From Pratylenchus scribneri (taxonomy: Eukaryota > Nematoda > Chromadorea > Rhabditida > Pratylenchidae), in contig JAQSEB010000079.1 in the NCBI GenBank assembly GCA_030063045.1, positions 496,001-560,000 of the forward strand: a stretch of DNA of 64,000 bases. Direction: 5' to 3'. The notes below the pieces were generated by a model. The model was given only the letters and a program-made list of their open reading frames with translations, was not told where the DNA came from and searched no databases. Position 1 is the stretch's first letter. Each line of letters starts with the position of its first letter. Made by a program: the position numbers and the translations under genes. This document shows, in pieces, positions 45,216 to 56,242 of this stretch.

Positions 45216-46541
45216 CTAGTTGCAGCACACGCGGTTCTGATTCAAACAATGGCATGTCCAACTGTCCACATCATCAGCATGCGTCTTGGTGTGGCAAAGA
45301 CAAGTCTAAAAAAATTCGATATTTTAAAAGAATTTTTAAAAATTTTTATAAAATAAATTTTTATTCATTTTTTCAATTCAAGTACCTAAAAATGTACTTT
45401 ACTTTTCTGATGAGATATAATAATAAATTATAATTGATGGCCCATCCAATCACCTAGTAAAAATTTCTAAAATACTTATTTATTTTCGAACTATCCAGAA
45501 TCAATCAAATCTCACAATATTTTAAAATATAGAAATACTAAAAATATTTACTTCCAAAATGAGCTAGATTCTGAAAATTCATTTGTAAATAATTTTGAAA
45601 ATGATTCTGAAAAATTGGGGATCAAATTATTTTGAAAAAAGTATGAAAATAAATAGATTTTGAAAATGATTTATTTTAAAATTATTTCTAAAATTCACTA
45701 AATTTTTCATTCTTTCAGTTTATTTTTCCCAATATTTTAAAAAGGGAAATGAGAAAAATTTCGAGAATCATTTTCAAAATTTATTATTTTCATGCTTATT
45801 CCTAGAAAAGTGTGCATTCCCATTTTTATCCATAACTTTGAAAATTTTGAAAAAAATTGACTCTTCAGCAGAGTCCAAATATAAATATTTCCAAATTTTA
45901 ATCAAATTCTGATAATATTCGTTAATTCTGGATGGACTGCTGACCTGAATAAGCTGAAGGTTAGCGTGACAGTTGGCACAGCGGAAGTTGGCGTCGAGGG
46001 CAATTCGGAACATTTGATAGATCTCCGACATCTCCCTATGCTCAATCGACAAATGTCGCAATCCGATTAAAGCTTGGTCACGGGCGGCTCCTGGGGCCAT
46101 AGTCTGTTTGGAAGGGAGTAAATTATTATGACAATGTTTAAAAAAGAGGCAATCATCCCGGATTTCTTCCATCAACTCAAAAATTGGACTCAGATTTTCA
46201 TCATTCAATGCTTGTCGAAAGTTCTTGTACTTCTTACCACTCATGTACCAAGCAATGCCTGTGTGAAAGAATATATTAATTTAAGTTAATCAAAAATATT
46301 GTAAAGATATTACCACCGAACAGTAGTCCACCAATCACAGCGCCTCCCAATAATCCCCATCCAATAGGGCCACTCAAAGAAGCAGCCACTACTGAGCAAC
46401 AGCAGCTCCGATCAGTCCTCCAGTTGCCACCCCAGCGATTGTTTGGGCAATTGGATTATCACCGACAACATCATGCATTAATCCAGTGGCGTCTGTCACT
46501 ATTGAAGTGACATTTTTAATTTTCATTAGAGTGTTTCCCAT
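45216..46541 (-). pseudogene. Glycine-zipper/Cys-rich zinc-binding protein, frameshifted
   Basis: Exons read downward: 46541-46314, 46258-45945, 45305-45216. Exon 1 starts MGNTLMKIKNVTSIV and runs into a Gly/Ala-rich membrane-like stretch (GVATGGLIGAAVA, then GPIGWGLLGGAVIGGLLFGG), but one base is missing near 46390-46400: frame 1 reaches TAG at 46391-46389. Exon 2 gives GIAWYMSGKKYKNFRQALND, SPIFELMEEI and ALDANFRCANCHANLQLIQ; the last exon gives TCLC, TCHC and VCCN before the stop. In exon 2 a 54-nt stretch corresponds to an intron of the copy at 56243-57400; here its donor reads GA instead of GT and the stretch is open in frame. The function is unknown; if the frameshift is real the gene is dead. 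Confidence 0.65.
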
Positions 46542-47921
46542 TCTGCCGGAGGTGGATTTTTGACTTTATTAGCTATTAATTTAATCTAAAATTGTTGCAT
46601 TATTTGAATTGAATGGAATTATGAGCAATAAAATTTACAAATTAGATTTCATACTGTCAATTTAATTTTTTATAAAAATTTACTAAAAAAGTGAAAAGCA
46701 TTCTGATTTTTGTCATATATATATCTTCTTGATTTGTAAACTATTCTTCATAGATTTAAAGAGTCACGATCACGAGCCCTAAAATCAGACCTATTTTTAT
46801 TCCAGGGTGGCAATCCTACCAAAAAAATATAGATTCTCTATGAAGTTAAATCAAAAATAAATGGACTAAAAAAGAAATTCTCTAAAATAAGAATTTAGGG
46901 TTTAGGCATTTTGATCTTGGACATTTGTATGTTTTACACTTTTAAGGAATATAAGGGTCCCCAAATTTTTATATTTAACGGAAAATAAATTTAGATATAT
47001 GAACATTTCTGCTTTTTGAGATGCGCAGAATAAAATGACCCATTTGGGCATATTAGGAATGATGATAATTCATCTTGCCGAAAGTGAAAGTGGCTGCCCT
47101 TACTCCGCCCATTTTAGCGACCCAGAATTATTCCCACCATCATCAGTGCATGCACAAAGTGCATTTCGAAATTTAGATTCCCTAGTTTCAACTTTCAAGC
47201 CAATATCCGTATTTTCATTGTATTGGGAAAGGTGTTGTGGCGTTATGATGACACATTAGAATATGTAAAAATAATGCAACAAAGAGCATGTCCCAAACCA
47301 GTCCACAATTACATTTTCATTTATTATATTTGTGTGCATCTGTGACATATCAAAATCCCTTTTTGCCAGGTTCATTCATTGTTTCGTCACAAAGGAATTT
47401 CAAAACGCAATAAAAATTTGTTTATGTCCAACAAAGAAAATTAAACTGAACATTCTTTCATTATATTATACTCTTTTCTTTTCTTAAACTGCTAGCAAAT
47501 GGCAGTTGGAGACAGATTAAAAGAAATGTGGTAAAATTGGGGAAATTATTAAATAATGATACAATATGTACAATATATTCCATGGATCGTTAAAATTAAA
47601 GTCCTCCAAAATCTGTTTCTGTTCAAGAAAATGGATTCAATTTAAAACCGAAATTGGGGATTTTTGCTCTTTAAAATCGAAAATAGAGACAGGCAACATG
47701 GATTTTCCGTATTCCGTACAGTATTTTTTTCCCTCAAAAATTTGCGGTATTTTTCCAAAAAAGTGCTGTTTTTGGACGTATTTTGGAAAATTACAAAAAA
47801 ATTGCCGTATTCCGGACCGTATTTTCCTAAATTTTTAATTAAAATGTGTTTCTCTGTGTTTTTTAATTAATATGTGTTTCGATTTGTTTTTCGATTACCA
47901 TTATTAGCCAAATTCTCTCTA
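46542..47921. other. Intergenic, no gene supported
   Basis: Contains an isolated frame at 47035-47259 without recognisable domain, and near 47690-47830 short repeats of CCGTATTCCG and AAAATACAAAAAAATTGCCG type that suggest an old element. Nothing else supported. Confidence 0.4.
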
Positions 47922-50425
47922 CTATTTCCTCAATTTCGCATTTGTCATAAATTCATTGATGCTGCGTCTTTTTCGTCGGCCAAAACTACGGCTGCTGGTT
48001 GATGCGCCCTCATCATCGGAATAATCGGAATACTAAATTTAAAAATAATAAATTATAAAAAATTTACTAAAATTTATTTTAGGCAATTTTACATCATTGA
48101 TTATTTTATTATATTATATTAATTAGAAATAAATAATTAAAATAAAAAAATGAAAAAATATAAAAATAATATTTTTTAGATTTTAAAAAATTAAATGGCC
48201 ATATTTAAAACCCGATTTCTATACCATATATAAAATTTGTTTTCAAGGCCATATTTAAAACTTTGTTTCTAGGCCATATTTAAAATCCGGTTCCATATTT
48301 AAAGCCTATAGATATTTTTACAACAATATAAGCTGACATCTTGAAAAATAATATACCTGTTCCTCCAATCCAAAAGAGGTTCCCGGAGGTGGCCCATAGA
48401 AAATACGCTGTCGTTCTTTGGTAAAAGATTCTGCCCCTTGTTGAACTTGTTGCCTCAGTGATCTTTGATCAACATATGGAGGAGGAAGTGGAAAACCTGA
48501 ATAAAAAATAGAAAGAGATGATTAAGTATTAAGTGGCAAAATAGTGAAAAAATTGATCAAAAAAGATTAAATATTTTGAGTCAAAATTAAGTTCAAAAAT
48601 CACGTTTTTTATGCATACTATAATATAATAAATGCTCCGACACAAAAATAGTTAATTAACAAAATTGTCAGCCCTAATCTGAGGTATAATTTTCGACCTT
48701 GTCCCAATAATTGCATTTGACTAGGAGTTGGAGGTGCCTGCGGAATGGGTCTATGTTTGGCCGAGACTGCACGCTGTATCTTTCGTCGTTGATTTATTTG
48801 CCGTAATCGAACATCTCGAAAGTCAATATCTGCAGGCCGATGCAATTGGCCAGAATCTTATGAAGGGAATTTAATGTGGTTTAATTAATATAATATTAAT
48901 TTTTTGGGGATGTATGGAAAATCGTTGGAATTTTTAATATTATAATTAAAAATTAATAATTTTAATAAATTTAAATTTTTTTTTAATTTAATAATTTTTA
49001 AAAAATTTTATGGAAAATCCTTGGAATTTTTAGTATTATAATTAAAAACTGATAATTTTAAGAAAATTAAAAAAATTTTAAATTTAATAATTTTTAAATT
49101 TATTCTTTTTTGAAATTAATTTTTTTTTTATTAAATTTCAAAAATTTTTATAAAATTTTTCTTATATTATCAAATTTTAAAATTTTAAAATTGATAAAGG
49201 AACTATTTCCAATTAGTTATCTGTTATTAAAAATGAATCTTTAAAGTAGGAATATTTAACCCAGAGCTCCTATATGTCCTGCATATTTTTATTGTATAAA
49301 AAAAGTCCTAAAAATTATAAAACTGGTCCATAGAAAAATAAAAATATTAAATGTAAATTTTTGGTGTTACAATTTTTCCCTAACGGGCAACTTTTAAATA
49401 AAAATTTTCCTCTGCTTATGAGGAGCAAAAACTCGCAGGCTAAAATATATAGTAGCATTCATTAGTTGAAGACTCAAAATAAATAAGCGGAAAATTTCCT
49501 TTCACCATATTTTACTTAATCTCCGCTGCCAATTCAAATGGACTTGACCGGCCTTGTGGCGAAGTTCTTGAGAAAATGTCCTCCATAACGATGATGAGGG
49601 CTGCTGTTGTAAAATTGGCCGGCCTGCTGATGAGGCCATTTGAGTGCGCAATGCATCCGCAATGGGCGGAGCTGATGGGGCATTGGCGCCAAGGCGCAAT
49701 TGCCGATCAAATTCCATTGGATTGTATTGATTACGATTTTCAAATGGTCGATTTCTCCGTTGCAAATTAGTGCGCAATGAATCCATGCGATTTTGTGCGG
49801 ACCGCCCACCTTTTTGTAAAAAATAAATAAATATTTTTGGTTTTTTAATAAAAAATATTTTTATCCAAAAAAAAATTTTTCACTCATTTTTTTTCTGCTA
49901 CTGTCAATTTAAAAAAAATAATATCTTAAATTAAATAAATCAAAATTTTTAGTTTTTTTTTAAAAAATTTCAAAATTTTACAAAATTTTATTTTTTTTTA
50001 AAAAACATTTTAATTATAATTTTTAATTCTTTGTAAAAAAATTTTTAAATTAGAAAAATTTCAATTTGGTTTTATGTAAAAAAATATTTTTCACTAATTT
50101 TTATTTTTTTTTTCTCGCTGCTTACCTGTTAATTCACTTCTGGGTGACCATCCACGTCCGCTACTGGGTTTCCATCCCCTTCTGCCGCTGCGCTTGAATC
50201 TTCTTTGGCCAGTTTTTTGTTCATCATTAATAACATTTTTCTGCTTCAGCAGCTGATTTACATTGCATTCAATCACTTCATTGATCTGACTAAAATTTTT
50301 TATTGTTTAAATTATCATTTTAGAATATGGTTTCCCTCCCCCAGACCCCCTTCGTCCATGTTCCCCGCGTCCCCTGAAGCTTTTTTGCCCCTGTTCTCGA
50401 AAATTTGGAAGCCCATTCCCTGGTT
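47922..50425 (-). CDS. Unidentified Arg-rich protein, 5' incomplete, possible tail-anchored isoform
   Basis: Exons read downward: a tentative one at about 50425-50347 (FRGRGEHGRRG), then 50289-50126, 49809-49516, 48856-48698, 48496-48357, 48032-47922; phases close from 50289 on, giving 288 codons plus an unresolved start. The protein is rich in Arg, Gln and Pro: RRFKRSGRRGWKPSSGRGW, QLRLGANAPSAPPIADALR, PPPYVDQRSLRQQVQQG, ending RKRRSINEFMTNAKLRK. No family recognised; RG-rich stretches hint at RNA binding or disorder. If the GTCGAA donor at 48697 is not used, the exon continues into a hydrophobic segment (LYLRLGLTILLINYFCVG) and stops at 48618, which would give a membrane-tail isoform. Confidence 0.5.
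48190..48310. repeat. Short tandem repeat in an intron of the Arg-rich gene
   Basis: Three to four units of about 35-45 bp built on GGCCATATTTAAAACC and TTTCTA, within intron 48033-48356. Confidence 0.6.
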
Positions 50426-50520
50426 TGGTTCAGAATTAGCAGAGTTGTACTTAAAAAACCATTAATAGATTATTATTATAAATTTTTAATTAATTACAAC
50501 TCTGCTAATTCTGAATCCAA
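50425..50520. repeat. Inverted repeat (hairpin)
   Basis: TTCAGAATTAGCAGAGTTGT at 50429-50448 recurs inverted as ACAACTCTGCTAATTCTGAA at 50496-50515, with about 25-bp arms and a 45-bp AT loop. It is next to the tentative first exon of the Arg-rich gene. It may be a small foldback element or an RNA hairpin. Confidence 0.6.
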
Positions 50521-51225
50521 CCAAATAATATATCTATTGATAGCCAGAAGTGAGCTCTTTAATTTGACACAAAATCCACAATATCTGTTTCGTCATTAAT
50601 GAGCTACAAGCGACGTCGCCCAGCAGCAGTTGTAGCGTACCATCATTCCCCACTACTTCCTAAATCCTAACACAAAGGGCCTCACAAAAAAAAGTGAAAA
50701 ATAATTTTTTAACCTTTTATTATTTTTAAAATTGTTTGCCAAATTCGTCGAATTTACATCTTTGATACATTCGCTGACAAAACATAGCCCAAAAAATGAT
50801 AGATTTACCAGAAGAAAAATATAAATTAAATTCATTTAAAATATTATATTATACCTTAAATAGACAATTTTATAAAAAAGCTAAAAATAAATTCTTCTCG
50901 AGTGTAGATCTGAGAAAAATTCAATTAAAATATGCCTTGATTGACGTTTTTATATAAGTGAAGATTGAATAAAGTGAATTAAATTATTCTATATTGTCAA
51001 AGGAAACCATCTTATTTTTTACAAAAGGAGTTGTATTTCCCTCTCAAACATAATAAAATTTAACAAATGCTCATTTATTCATTGGAAGAAATTTAAAAAT
51101 GAATATATATATATATTTTTTACAAAATTAAATAATTCCAAAAATGTTTAAGATTTTATTTTCTTCCTTCTCAATTCTTGTTTGCCGTGCCATTTTTCCA
51201 ATTCTTCCTTCTTTCTTTCATTTGT
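50521..51225. other. Intergenic between the Arg-rich gene and the receptor
   Basis: AT-rich DNA with no coding support. It contains the 3' end region of the receptor gene at its right edge. Confidence 0.4.
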
Positions 51226-54225
51226 TCAATACTTCTGTCCCGCCTTTCGAACTATAACTAGTTTCCCTTGGCTCGATGAGGCACCAGCGATCTGTCGTGG
51301 TGCGACAAACAAGAAAATCCAATTGTAATAGAGCACACAGAGAGTCATATTCATTGTAGCCAACAGATTGCAAAAATTGCCGACAAAAAGAGCCCAGAAT
51401 TTGGGCAATATCTTAAAATTACAAAATCGGTTTATTAAATATTTTTTAATCTTTTATCCACAGATATATTTAACAGAGAATATTGGAAATTAGCGTTTTC
51501 CGGAATTCGCTAAGAAATTGGGTTAGCGAATTTTGGAAATCTCAGTTTCTAGGCATCGTACAGACCCGAGAATAGGCTCATTCGACTCGGCATGGTCAAT
51601 TTACTATATAAAATTTCAATTTCAGACTTGTTTAAGGTCTAGGGTTAGGGTAGGGTCGGCATCAGTGTTGTCCAAATGTCAAATTTCTCGTCATTCGTCT
51701 CGTCCTCGTCTTGGCCTTTTTTACCCCCTCGTCATTCGTCTCGTCCTTCGTCTTGGCCTTTTTTACCCCTCGTCATTCGTCTCGTCCTTCGTCTTGGCCT
51801 TTTTTACCCCCTCGTCATTCGTCTCGTCCTTCGTCTTGGCCTTTTTTACCCCTCGTCATTCGTCTCGTCATTTCGTCTCTGAGACAAGGACGAAGACGAA
51901 AAAACGTTAAAAATCGTCTCATTTTTCGTCTTTTTCTCGTCATTTTGTTAATTTTTTTCGTCATTTTCTCGTCATTTCGTTGATTTTTGCGTCCTTTTTC
52001 GTCATTTTGTTCATTTTTTCGTCTTTTTCTCGTCATGCCCCTTTTCCCTCTCGTCATTCGTCTCGTCTCTCGTCCCGGCCTTTTTTACTCCTCGTCATTC
52101 GTCTCGTCTCTCGTCTCGGCCTTTTTTACCCCTCGTCATTCGTCTCGTCTTTCGTCTTGGCCTTTTTTACCCCTCGTCATTCGTCTCGTCTTTTCGTCTT
52201 TTTTTTTGAGACGAGACGAGGACGAAGACGAGGACGGGACGAATGACGAGGACGTTTGGACAACACTGGTCGGCATGGGTTTTAGGGGCTAAGGGTTAGA
52301 GGTTTTAAGGCTAAGGACTAGGGGTTTGAAATTGAAATTTCATATAGTAAATCGACAATGCCGAATCGATTGAGCCTACTCTCGACATTGTACAATGCCT
52401 AGAAACCAAGATTTCCAAAATTCGCTAACCCAATTGCCTGTGTATTTCCGGAAACACACAGATTTCCAATATTCGCTGTAACAGATATACATTTTTTGCT
52501 CAATCTAATTATTCATACTTACTTTGGTAAAATTTGAAAACTGGTAAATAAATGCCGGCAATACTTCCAAAAGAATTTCGCAAATAACGGTAAATTTAAC
52601 TACTCGATTTTTCTGAAATTATTTAAATATTAATTATATTTTAATTTTTATAAATATTTAAACATTAATAAAATTCATTAGAATAGTTTTATTATATTCA
52701 AATGCTAATTATATACAATGTTTTTGCCCATTTCCTTGTTCTTGTTTAAGCAATAAAAGAAAAGGGCGCTACAAAAAAGATCCAATCCTCCAAAGAACAT
52801 TTTCAAAGAACTCTGAGGAATATAACCAAACTTTGGCGAAGTGCCGATTAAAGGTGGTGAACAGAGAGCTGTAAAATTTGAAAAAATGTAATTTTCAATT
52901 TTAAAATAAATTATTTATTTTTATTTAATTTTTTAGAATTTATTTATTTATATGTATTCCAAAATTAATCTAAAATTTTTAAAAATTTTTAAATTAATTG
53001 TAAATTGATTTTACCTGCGTCCTTGTCCAATGGCTGCTCAAGAATATACCACATTAGTGTAAAACAATAAACCAAAATGGTCAAAATTGCCGCTCCACAA
53101 ATGTAATGTTTTCGGTAGTGCGTAAAAGTAATTGGGAACTGAATGATCAAAATGCGCTCCACAGTCAGGATCATTGACAAATACGGCTGTATGAAATTGT
53201 ATGGGCCCGTGATGATGCCGATCCAAACTACTGTGTAGAAATTGACGCGCGGATCAAACAGCGCGAATGCCTTGAAGAGAATTTAATAGAATGCAAAATT
53301 TGTTATTACATTTCAAATGAATAATTTTTATCATATATAAGAAAACTTATTAGTATTAAATTTGTGTATTTTTCAATTATCCAAAAATACTAAAAAAAAT
53401 TTATTTATTAAGAATATGAATTATATGGTTAATATTTTTATTTATTATCTCTTATCTGTGTGGTTTTATAAAAAAAAAAGATTAGATAACAAATAGTGCA
53501 AAATTCAGATGGAAATATAAATATATTTTTATCTTTTCCATTCGTAATCTTTTTTTAACATCTTTAATCTTATTTGTATAAAATTAATTTATTTAAAATA
53601 TACTAGGAACAAATAGGAGAAATTATTTGTGGAATGGTATAAATTATAAAATTAAATATTTAATTAAAAATGAGGTCTATAATTCATCCCAAAAAATTGA
53701 ATTTATAGCAGAAAAATATAAAATGAACGGTACCATTTGAATTTAAGGACCGGATGAGAAAAAGGATGATAATGATGAAGAAAATCATCCTCATCAATTT
53801 ATCTTTTCCTTCTTCATCTTCATCATCATTTTTCCCTTCCGGCCCCCAAATTCTACTAGCACAAAATGAACTGTTCAAAATTTTTAAATTATTTTTTTAA
53901 AAATTCGTAACTAAAATATTTTTAACTGCCCATAAAATTGACACACTTTCTGCAAATAAGTAACCATTAAAGTAGCGATGAATATAGCATGGAAGCTGAG
54001 AAATAATTTTAGATTGGCCGAAATTTTCACAGACAATTTTCCAAATATTGGCATAAAAATTAGCAAATTCACTATCAATAGAAGGGAAGTTGTTTGAAAA
54101 ATGAGCATATTTCCCATCTGCACATTGTTGACAAACATTGTTGTTGTGTCATTTGTGGATGTATAGTAGTTATTCGGGTTGTAAGAAAATGTGAGAATGG
54201 GAATAATTGGTTCGGATGATTGCAT
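51226..54225 (-). CDS. Seven-transmembrane chemoreceptor-type GPCR
   Basis: Exons read downward: 54225-53947, 53270-53015, 52868-52717, 52612-52523, 51411-51226; phases close at 320 aa. Seven hydrophobic segments are visible: TM1 LIFQTTSLLLIVNLLIFMPI, TM2 LFLSFHAIFIATLMVTYL, TM3 PYLSMILTVERILIIQFP, TM4 YICGAAILTILVYCFTLMWY, TM5 FFGGLDLFCSALFFYC, TM6 VKFTVICEILLEVLPAFIY, TM7 LFVGNFCNLLATMNMTLCVL. The N terminus has NDT, a possible glycosylation site. The E-R in TM3 and the basic loop before TM6 fit nematode serpentine receptors; Sra/Srab-like is my guess, not shown. Intron 4 (51412-52522) carries nested transposons. It likely signals at the plasma membrane of sensory neurons. Confidence 0.82.
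51478..52490. mobile_element. Palindromic element in GPCR intron 4, itself interrupted
   Basis: Left arm: AGAGAATATTGGAAATTAGC, TTAGCGAATTTTGGAAATCT, TTCTAGGCATCGTACA. The right arm is the inverse, ending CCAATATTCGCTG. Excluding the inner 606-bp insertion and one of its 8-bp target repeats, the element is about 400 bp. The interior is rich in CTAGGGTTAGGG-like runs. Its own target duplication is unclear. Related relic at 34180-34610. Confidence 0.7.
51663..52268. mobile_element. hAT-like MITE nested in the palindromic element
   Basis: A 606-bp insertion with inverted ends CAGTGTTGTCCAAA and TTTGGACAACACTG, flanked by GTCGGCAT at 51655-51662 and 52269-52276. The interior is a minisatellite of about 41-bp units (CTCGTCATTCGTCTCGTC plus TTGGCCTTTTTTACC), followed by CGTCATTTTCTCGTC variants. 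Long Ser/Arg/Phe-rich reading frames inside are artefacts. Confidence 0.88.
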
Positions 54226-55275
54226 CTTTTGTTTAGGATGCGAATATTATTTTATCTTTAAAATTCACTCTCAAAATTATATAAATTATTTATATTAAAT
54301 ATAAGGGAAATATTTAAAATGTAGAAAAAAACATTGAATATATCGAAAAGAGTATTGAAAATGTCGAAAAGTTTATAACGGTTTAATAGTTCAAAATTAA
54401 CAAACCATATACCATTGGATAGAGCTCGTCAAGACGCATCGATTGGTGTATAATTTGTCATTGTTTAATTGGTTTTGAACCAAAACCCATAAAATGGTTT
54501 AAGTGGTTTAAAACCTTTCATTTTTACCAAACCATGACGAAAATATAACAATCGTCGCTTCTTGACGAGATCTATCAATTGGGTAGAGGGTTTGGGGGTC
54601 TAGGACAAACCATTAAACCGTTATAAACTTTTCGACATTTTCAATACTCTTTTCGACATTTTCAATGTTTTTTTCGACAAATTAAATATTATCCTTAAAT
54701 ATAATGCCATATTTCTTTCAAAATAGACAAAGGATTTTGTTGGCTGAAATTTTCGTCCTTAAATTTACATCATGCAATTGGGATGCAAATTTCGGGGCGC
54801 AAAATGCGTTCTCTTATGTTGGGGCTATATCAATCCCCAAATTATTATGAATGAAATCGCAACTCAAAATCATTTTGTTCAAAAAACATTGAGTCGATCT
54901 AAAATCCGGGCTAATTCTAAAGTTATGATTTGATTTATGAATTTTTGTTCAAATGAATCTGTTCGTGAATTGCATTACAAAATGTGGAAATTGTGATATT
55001 ATGAATTGGAATTTATTGAAATTTAAATGTATATATTTTGTTTATCCAGACTATTTGCACTTTCAACAGCACAGGAAAAATTGTTCCGCCTTTTTCAATT
55101 TAAAATACAACTTCGATGAATTTCAAAATTTTATACAGCAATTCTTGAAAATTATGTAAATTATTGGAATTAATAAAATTCAAACAAAATGCCAGCAAAT
55201 AGCACCGTGTACAAAATTGAAAGTCACGATAATTAAATTCACAATAAAAAAAAGTTATCCACTCGTTGAATTCTG
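54226..55275. other. Intergenic with one MITE
   Basis: Apart from the MITE at 54304-54695, nothing is supported. A frame at 54953-55159 is Phe/Asn/Cys-containing but matches nothing I recognise. Confidence 0.4.
54304..54695. mobile_element. MITE with long terminal inverted repeats and 8-bp target duplication
   Basis: A 392-bp element. The left end AGGGAAATATTTAA, then GAAAAAAACATTGAA, ATCGAAAAGAGTATTGAAAA and CGAAAAGTTTATAACGGTTT, is repeated inverted on the right, giving arms of about 80 bp. Flanks are TAAATATA at 54296-54303 and 54696-54703. Related to the copy at 36361-36746 and to relics near 14960 and 38930. Confidence 0.85.
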
Positions 55276-55413
55276 TCAAAATTCATGTAACGCCCACATA
55301 GAAGATATATAAATTGTATTTGCTAGCTCTGTGACGATGACAACTACCGCACAAAGCACCAAATTCGAAAGAAATTTGAAATTGTATGAATGCAAAGCGA
55401 AAATAAAAATACA
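55276..55413 (-). pseudogene. Possible GPCR exon relic
   Basis: A minus-strand frame of about 45 codons reads YNFKFLSNLVLCAVVVIV followed by TELANTIYISSMWALHEF and a stop. It resembles TM2 of the neighbouring receptor (LKLFLSFHAIFIATLMVTYL). No further exon was found around it. Confidence 0.35.
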
Positions 55414-55690
55414 TTATTTGGCACGGATTTTTATTTACTCGATTCTGCAATCATATAATAATGCATGATTTAATTAATTAAACTAATTGTATAATTTTAC
55501 CCCTAGTAGGATGGGCAAGTCCCTAATCCTAAAAATCCTTAGAAAAGCCGCTGAATTTTGAAAAGTGAAAAATGTAAAAGCATCTTTATATATATAAATA
55601 AAAAAATTAAAATGCCAAAATTGAATGTTTAATAAAAATAACACAATTCATTTAAATGCTCAAATTTTAGGCATTTCTTTATGCTTTGTT

Positions 55691-55990
55691 TCATTCCATT
55701 GCCGTCTTCTTCTCATCATCATCATTGTCGAAGAATTTCATTCTAATTGTATTTTCCATTTTTCCAATTTCATTAGATTCAAATTTCTATTTCAATTTCA
55801 CCGATTTGTCAAAACCATCACATTTTTTGACAAATGTTTGAGATTCTGAGAGGATGGAATAGAATGCGCAATTTTGAATTGGAAAATGTTTGGTAAAATT
55901 GCCTGGGGCAAAAATTGATTGTACAGTAATTTTGCCTTCATTAAAAAAAAGGCAAATTTTATCATTATTGTGAATGTTGTGTCCCATACT
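55691..55990 (-). pseudogene. Internally deleted ARM-family gene: promoter joined to last exon
   Basis: Read on the minus strand, 55990-55870 matches the upstream region of ARM gene 2 (inverted GCCCCAGGC element at 55909-55901, AATTTTACC, GGCAAAATTACTGTACAATC-type block). Almost at once, at about 55835-55691, it continues as the terminal ARM exon: FVKKCDGFDK, then KFFDN-like sequence and a tail ending in Glu, with one in-frame TAG where ARM gene 2 reads Gln. All middle exons are missing. Confidence 0.65.
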
Positions 55991-56242
55991 AAATTCTCCT
56001 GATTTTAATCAAATTTATATTTATATACGATTACGATATAGGTCAAGATTACCAAATTTAAGGATTTTAAGGATGAGATCTCCTGGAGATCATAAGAGAA
56101 TGGAAGGCGACAAAATTATTTCAAAAATGGAATTAAAAAATAGATTTTAATAAAATATTTTAAATAGAGGAGGAGGATTTGTTTGGAAAAAAATTATTTA
56201 ATAAAAAATCCCAGCAGAATGATTTTGATATAATCAAAAAAT

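Noticed and set aside
47035..47259. 74-codon frame starting MTHLGILGMMIIHLAESESG as a secreted protein
   Set aside because: No paralogue, no supporting splice sites, weak signal-peptide pattern; chance frame is equally likely.
51533..52292. Ser/Arg/Phe-rich frames over the CTCGTCATTCGTC region
   Set aside because: Minisatellite inside a nested MITE with target duplications, within a GPCR intron.
53684..53878. Minus-strand frame with GPEGKNDDEDEEGKD acidic stretch as a receptor exon
   Set aside because: It lies in the intron between receptor exons 1 and 2, whose phases already close without it.
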